Origin: Defluviitaleaceae bacterium
GTDB lineage: Bacteria > Bacillota > Clostridia > Lachnospirales > WQUN01
Length of the DNA: 36,813 nucleotides
Direction: 5' to 3'
Assembly (NCBI GenBank): GCA_009785615.1
Contig: WQVX01000010.1
Coordinates: 1-36,813 of the forward strand
Shown here in pieces: positions 32,915 through 36,813 of the stretch. The notes beneath the pieces were generated by a model. It was given only the letters and a program-made list of their open reading frames with translations, had not been told where the DNA came from and did not search any database. A program made the translations under genes and the position numbers. The stretch's first letter is position 1. Every line of letters begins with the position of its first letter.

Positions 32915-32959
32915 AAAAAAATAAGCCGTACCTTCCGAATTGGGCGGCTTATTTTTTTA
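32915..32959. terminator. bidirectional terminator between convergent genes
   Basis: AAAAAAATAAGCCG (from 32915) pairs with CGGCTTATTTTTTT (from 32945). The A-run and T-run on either side let it work in both directions. It sits between the plus-strand YhhN-like gene and the minus-strand MOSC-MogA gene. A smaller hairpin, CAAACTTTTT-ga-AAAAAGTTTG (32881-32902), precedes it and contains the end of the YhhN-like gene. Confidence 0.85.
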
Positions 32960-32969
32960 TTGTGTTCTA

Positions 32970-33920
32970 CTAGTCATCATTGGTCGCACATTCTTGCACA
33001 TTATTGCGTAAAATTTCAATACCATGTTCCAAATGAGGAAGCACAAATTCTAAGCTTTCGCGTACTGCTTTGGGGCTGCCCGGCAAATTAACGATCAAAG
33101 TGCGTTTTCGTATGACGGAGGCTCCACGGCTTAGCATAGCCCTTTTTGTAATGGACATTGAATGCGAACGTATGGCTTCGGCAATTCCGGGTGCAATACG
33201 TTCGCCAACGGCTAGGGTTGCTTCCGGGGTTACATCTCTATGAGAAAAGCCTGTTCCGCCTGTGGTAATAATTAAATCTACTTGCCGCCTGTCTGCCAAA
33301 TGTATCAATGTCTCTTCTATTTTGCTTTGTTCATCCGGCAATAATATTTGATCTATTACAGTATAGCCGGAGTTTTTCAGCATTTTTGCAATAAGAGAGC
33401 CGCTTTCGTCCTCTCTTTCACCTTTGGATGCTTTATCACTAAGTACTAAAATTGCCGCTTGCCACTGCTTGGTAATGTTTTCTATAAGAATCACTACACT
33501 TCCTACGGATATGAATCCATCTTGAACTACACGGGCAAACATCCCTTCACGAGGCATAATGCAGTCGCCCATTTTATGATAAATTTGACAATGTGTATTA
33601 CATTCTTTGCCTATCTGAGTTATTTCTAATATGCAATCCCCACATTTCAACTGCGAACCAATTGGTAAGAGGCGAAAATCTATCCCTTCAATGACCAGGT
33701 TTTCTCCAAAATCTCCAAAGGATACCCCTGCGCCTAACTCGTTAAATTTTTGTATTTTGTCATGAGATAAAATGCTGACTTGTCTATGCCAGTTTCCACC
33801 ATGGGCATCTCCTAAAATTCCCCACGAGGTTTCAAATTTGGCACTTTCAACTTCTTTTTTTTGTACTCCGCGAACATCGCTTACGCATATCGCTTTTATA
33901 ATTCCCGATATTTCAGACAT
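32970..33920 (-). CDS. MOSC domain fused to MogA/MoaB-type molybdopterin adenylyltransferase
   Basis: The protein has 316 residues. Residues 1-146 are a MOSC domain, with the conserved cysteine region IGKECNTHC (Cys107, Cys111) and SFGDFGENLVIEG. Residues 153-316 are a MogA/MoaB domain: AAILVLSDKASKGEREDESG, IITTGGTGFSHRDVTPEA and NLPGSPKAVRESLEF. MogA activates molybdopterin with AMP before molybdenum insertion; MOSC proteins bind or transfer the cofactor or sulfur. The fusion combines two cofactor steps in one chain and likely feeds the molybdoenzyme encoded at 17555. AGGAG lies 5 bases before the ATG on the minus strand. It is convergent with the YhhN-like gene and has a structured leader. 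Confidence 0.92.
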   Translation of the reverse strand: MSEISGIIKAICVSDVRGVQKKEVESAKFETSWGILGDAHGGNWHRQVSILSHDKIQKFNELGAGVSFGDFGENLVIEGIDFRLLPIGSQLKCGDCILEITQIGKECNTHCQIYHKMGDCIMPREGMFARVVQDGFISVGSVVILIENITKQWQAAILVLSDKASKGEREDESGSLIAKMLKNSGYTVIDQILLPDEQSKIEETLIHLADRRQVDLIITTGGTGFSHRDVTPEATLAVGERIAPGIAEAIRSHSMSITKRAMLSRGASVIRKRTLIVNLPGSPKAVRESLEFVLPHLEHGIEILRNNVQECATNDD

Positions 33921-33947
33921 TTTAGGCTCCTAGACTATCCACAAGGG

Positions 33948-34029
33948 ATTAAAACCTTGGGGCCGGCCCCAAACCCCTGCAAACTTTAAAATGAAGCGGG
34001 ATTTATGGCGTAATACCAAGGTTTTTAAT
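33948..34029 (-). promoter_or_regulatory. structured leader RNA upstream of the MOSC-MogA gene
   Basis: In the minus-strand transcript, ATTAAAAACCTTGG at the 5' side (34029-34016) can pair with CCAAGGTTTTAAT (33960-33948), enclosing about 55 bases. The palindrome TTGGGGCCGGCCCCAA (33972-33957) uses part of the same 3' arm and is followed by GGTTTTAA. The two foldings exclude each other, as in an attenuator or riboswitch. Position before a molybdenum-cofactor gene makes a cofactor-sensing element plausible, but I cannot match it to the known Moco motif. Confidence 0.4.
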
Positions 34030-34040
34030 TTGATGAGATA

Positions 34041-34046
34041 ATTATA
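34041..34046 (-). promoter_or_regulatory. -10 box of the MOSC-MogA gene
   Basis: TATAAT on the minus strand. The expected transcript start (about 34034) lies just before the 5' arm of the leader stem at 34029. No good -35 hexamer is seen at the right distance. Confidence 0.55.
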
Positions 34047-34094
34047 ACATATCTAAAATCATGGGTCATAGTGCTTACAGTTGAGAAAGTATGA

Positions 34095-34124
34095 TTTACT
34101 AATTGCAATATAATCTGCTATAAT
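34095..34124 (+). promoter_or_regulatory. probable promoter of the STAND ATPase gene
   Basis: TTTACT (34095-34100), 18 bases and TATAAT (34119-34124), in a divergent intergenic region. The leader would be about 48 bases to the ATG at 34179. Confidence 0.5.
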
Positions 34125-34178
34125 ATGGGCAAATATTACAATAAAATTGGTTTCGTAAAATAGCGGGGGTATGTAGCT

Positions 34179-35900
34179 ATGGACAGACAGCAATTGAATG
34201 ACATAATTAATGGAATATTATCTGAAACTGACATATTTAGCGGTTTTGGCGTAACTATAATCGTTGCAATTCTATCATTTGCGGGATTTCTTATTAAAAG
34301 AATATTTTTTAGCAAGGGTAAAAAAGAAACAACTACTCCTGAAACTCCCTTTCCTTTTCCACGCTATTTAACTCCGGGGGCACCGGCACTAGGTAAAGAG
34401 TTCATCCATCGGGAGGATATAATTAAAGAGCTACACAAAGCAATCAAGCAAAACCGCAAGCTTGCGCTTATTAACGGGCTTGGTGGCATTGGTAAAACCA
34501 CTGTGGCTAAAGCGTTATATCACAAAGTCAAAGATGAGTTTAAACATATAGCATGGGTGGAGTTTCAGCATAACATAGAGGTAAGCCTACTTACTTCATT
34601 TAGGATTTATGAAGATGTTGAAGATAACGCTATCAGATACAGAAATATAAAAAATTTCCTACTGGATGCTACGCAAGACACCATCATTTTTATTGATAAC
34701 GTATCTAACGATGATGGACTTGACTTTATTAAACGACTTCAAGCAAATGTGATATTAACATCAAGATTAGATGATATAGGCAGTTTTGAGATATTCCCAA
34801 TAGATATTTTATCAGAAAAGCAATGTATTAATATTTTTTACAAATACTACAAATATGATGAAGCAAGAAAACAAAAAGAGTACGTCCGCGAGATTGTAAA
34901 CCTTGTAAGATGTCATACACTTTCCATAGAGTTGCTGGCACGTGCAGCAAACACACCCAACTATCCATTGGAAAAGTACGTAGCAGATTTAAAAGCAAAA
35001 GGGATAGTGTACCCAGAGCTGGAAGTAGAAACTGACCATACGGATGTTTCTCAGACTATAGCTGAACACTTAAAGGGATTGTTTGAGCTTGTTTTAGTAA
35101 GCGAAAAGCAAAAATGGATATTGCTAAATTTCGCGCTTATGCCAAGTATTGAGATACCTGCCGAGGTAAAACATTGGCTTGCTTGTGATGTTAATGATAT
35201 AAACAGGCTGACAAAACTGGGCTGGCTATCCGCATCAGCAACAGGTTATGAAATGCATCCGATAGTAAAAGAAGCTGTACTGCTTCAATATAAAGATGAA
35301 GGCATACAATATGAAGATGTTGAAACGATTGTATGGTATATGATGAGCAAGGCGTACATAAAAGATACAGATATATATACGGATGTGCGTGTGCGCCTTA
35401 ATATTGCTGAGTCCGTAATGGGGCATATTTGCAATATTGAAAAGGAAGAAATTGCTCTACTGCTTAATGAAATTGCTCTACTGCTTAATAACATTACATT
35501 GGTGTATAATAATCAGGAAGATTACCTAAAGGCTATGGAATGGTTTCAGAAGGCTTTGAAAATCTATGAAAAGGTGTTGGGCGTAGAGCATCCATCCACC
35601 GCCACTACCTATAATAACATTGCATTGGTGTATAATAATCAGGAAGATTACCCAAAGGCTATGGAATGGTTTCAGAAGGCTTTGAAAATCTATGAAAAGA
35701 TGTTGGGCGTAGAACATCCATCCACCGCCACTACCTATAATAACATTGGTTTGGTGTATGATAATCTGGGAGATTACCCAAAGGCTTTGGAATGGAATCA
35801 CAAGGCTTTGATTATCCATGAAAAGATATTAGGCCCAGAGCATCCAGACACCATCATAACCAAGAAAAATATTGCAGCAGTAAAAGATTTACTAAAGTAA
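34179..35900 (+). CDS. membrane-anchored STAND (NB-ARC) ATPase with TPR repeats
   Basis: The protein has 573 residues. A single membrane helix lies at about 21-42, then a Pro-rich linker and an NB-ARC/STAND NTPase: Walker A GLGGIGKT (100-107), Walker B IIFIDN (169-174), sensor VILTSR (191-196) and a winged-helix MHPIVKEA motif. A 42-residue TPR tract follows (three units from about 437). STAND proteins are signal-triggered switches; in bacteria many detect phage proteins through repeat domains and then fire an effector. Here no separate effector domain is seen, and the N-terminal membrane helix may itself be the output. GGGGGT precedes the ATG. The next gene is an Rpn-type nuclease. Confidence 0.88.
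   Translation: MDRQQLNDIINGILSETDIFSGFGVTIIVAILSFAGFLIKRIFFSKGKKETTTPETPFPFPRYLTPGAPALGKEFIHREDIIKELHKAIKQNRKLALINGLGGIGKTTVAKALYHKVKDEFKHIAWVEFQHNIEVSLLTSFRIYEDVEDNAIRYRNIKNFLLDATQDTIIFIDNVSNDDGLDFIKRLQANVILTSRLDDIGSFEIFPIDILSEKQCINIFYKYYKYDEARKQKEYVREIVNLVRCHTLSIELLARAANTPNYPLEKYVADLKAKGIVYPELEVETDHTDVSQTIAEHLKGLFELVLVSEKQKWILLNFALMPSIEIPAEVKHWLACDVNDINRLTKLGWLSASATGYEMHPIVKEAVLLQYKDEGIQYEDVETIVWYMMSKAYIKDTDIYTDVRVRLNIAESVMGHICNIEKEEIALLLNEIALLLNNITLVYNNQEDYLKAMEWFQKALKIYEKVLGVEHPSTATTYNNIALVYNNQEDYPKAMEWFQKALKIYEKMLGVEHPSTATTYNNIGLVYDNLGDYPKALEWNHKALIIHEKILGPEHPDTIITKKNIAAVKDLLK
35448..35864 (+). repeat. tandem DNA repeats inside the STAND gene
   Basis: A 21-base unit (gaaattgctctactgcttaa plus t) is repeated exactly at 35448-35468 and 35469-35489. 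Three 126-base TPR units start at 35487, 35613 and 35739; the first two differ at only 4 of 126 bases and the third is clearly more diverged. All unit lengths are multiples of three, so copy number can change without losing frame. Confidence 0.9.
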
Positions 35901-35984
35901 CAATTGCTTAATCTCAATAAAATGTATAAAATGTAATACAAAAAGAAAGATAATTTCTTATGATAAGGCTAACGGAGGGGTGAC

Positions 35985-36813
35985 ATGCCTATGAATAACG
36001 AAACAAAAACCTTAAAAATCGACTACTCCCTGTTAATGGACTTGCGCATTGATTACGCCTTCAAAATTTTATTTACAAAGGGCGAAACACGTTTGCTAAT
36101 ATCGTTGTTAAACGCCATTTTTGCAAACAAGAAAATTTGTCGTGTGATAAAATCTTTGAAGATTGTAAATCCATTTTTAGACAAAGAATCCGGCGATGAT
36201 AAACTGTCTATACTAGACATAAGGGCTGAATTGGAGGATGGAACAACTGTCCTCATAGAGATGCATCTTTATGGATTTGGCGAATTCAAGGCAAAAACCA
36301 TCCGCTCATGGGCAAGGGCGTTTGGTGAGGATTTGGAAGTTGGAGGAAGCTATGCCGACCAACCGCCCACTATAGCCATAGCTTTTACCGACGGTGCTGT
36401 AAAGCCTGTGGAAGAAAACGAAACCTCAAAGAAAGATAAGATCCATAGACTTTGTAAAATTATGGATTGTGAAGATTATACTGTATTCACAAACGCTATG
36501 GAATTACATTATATCGACATGAAAGCATTTGCGAAGGCAGTAAATGAAGCCAACAGCATAAGTATTGACGATACACAAGAAACAATGTTTGCAAAATGGC
36601 TATCTGTAATCACTCAAAAAGAAATCAACAATAAGGCTATTATCGAAAACGCTTGCAGCGAGGAGGAAATTTTTATGGCAGTATCAGCACTATCAAGGCA
36701 GAGCGAGGATAAGATTATACGGCAAGCATATCAGCGTAGGCAAGATGAGATTTTTTACTTTAATAAGAGCATGGCAGAGCGTGATGAGTACAAGCAAAGA
36801 GCTGAGCAAGAAA
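35985..36813 (+). CDS. Rpn-family PD-(D/E)XK nuclease / transposase-like protein, 3' end cut by window
   Basis: At least 276 residues are present; no stop occurs before the window ends. The N-terminal part is the Rpn/YhgA-like nuclease domain: RIDYAFKILFTKGE, LISLLNAIFANK, KLSILDIRAELEDG (the catalytic Asp) and TTVLIEMHLYGF. In the last, the usual E-x-Q appears as E-M-H. A helical, charged tail follows (RQAYQRRQDEIFYFNKSMAE). Rpn proteins promote recombination or act as abortive nucleases, and they are frequent in multiple copies in gut Clostridia. GGAGGGG precedes two possible ATGs, 35985 and 35991. Confidence 0.85.
   Translation, partial: MPMNNETKTLKIDYSLLMDLRIDYAFKILFTKGETRLLISLLNAIFANKKICRVIKSLKIVNPFLDKESGDDKLSILDIRAELEDGTTVLIEMHLYGFGEFKAKTIRSWARAFGEDLEVGGSYADQPPTIAIAFTDGAVKPVEENETSKKDKIHRLCKIMDCEDYTVFTNAMELHYIDMKAFAKAVNEANSISIDDTQETMFAKWLSVITQKEINNKAIIENACSEEEIFMAVSALSRQSEDKIIRQAYQRRQDEIFYFNKSMAERDEYKQRAEQE

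Noticed and set aside
35526-35819. Minus-strand open frame opposite the TPR repeats
   Set aside because: It is the antisense shadow of the repeated STAND coding sequence and repeats with the same period.

Overview
The window is AT-rich bacterial DNA, most likely from an anaerobic member of the Clostridia (Bacillota). The evidence is the tig-clpP-clpX-ssrA order, strong AGGAGG-type ribosome binding sites, sigma-A promoters, a MoxR/DUF58/transglutaminase operon beside mltG and a U32 peptidase, and cargo of a clostridial conjugative-element type. I cannot name the genus.

Layout. (1) 1-4650: a weakly coding left edge, a small membrane protein, then the proteostasis block tig, clpP, clpX. (2) 4646-4991: the chromosomal tmRNA gene (ssrA), paired functionally with ClpXP because its tag marks stalled products for that protease. 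(3) About 4983-15166: an accessory island that starts exactly at the ssrA 3' end. A short core, CCGTCTCCATAAA, copied from the last bases of ssrA plus flank, recurs at 9435, 9498 (degenerate), 10820, 14014 and 15053 (one base changed). Four of these five recurrences follow or lie beside a roughly 60-nt imperfect palindrome. The cores cut the island into modules. Module A holds conjugative-element relics, an XRE repressor with an ImmA-type protease, DUF4417 and CPCC genes, a complete second tmRNA gene and a toxin-antitoxin-like pair. Module B holds a DUF4365 nuclease-like gene. Module C holds a frameshifted zinc-ribbon relic and a two-gene zinc-ribbon/nucleoside-phosphorylase unit. Module D holds a PIN-domain toxin-antitoxin pair. 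No recombinase gene is visible. (4) 15278-17500: further accessory genes and relics (a DUF6994-like gene, broken HicB and DUF1902 genes, a two-helix membrane protein, an intact HicB-like gene). (5) 17555-22566: an operon for a DMSO-reductase-family molybdoenzyme: catalytic subunit, four-cluster Fe-S subunit, TorD-type chaperone and a MobA-MobB cofactor fusion. (6) 22717-32903: housekeeping genes on the plus strand: a FlK-like thioesterase, an ABC-F ATPase, MoxR, DUF58, a membrane transglutaminase, MltG, a U32 peptidase and a YhhN-like membrane protein. (7) 32970-33920, minus strand: a MOSC-MogA fusion, again molybdenum cofactor biology, with a structured leader. (8) 34179-end: a membrane-anchored STAND/NB-ARC ATPase with near-identical TPR repeats, then an Rpn-type nuclease gene cut by the window end.

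The most notable feature is the island. It looks like a serially accreted, cassette-like array of mostly defence or addiction genes anchored on the 3' end of ssrA. It carries its own promoter-driven second tmRNA, whose degradation tag ends YAFAA where the chromosomal one ends LAFAA. That the array was built by site-specific recombination at the core is inferred from the repeats and their mosaic flanks; it is not shown directly.
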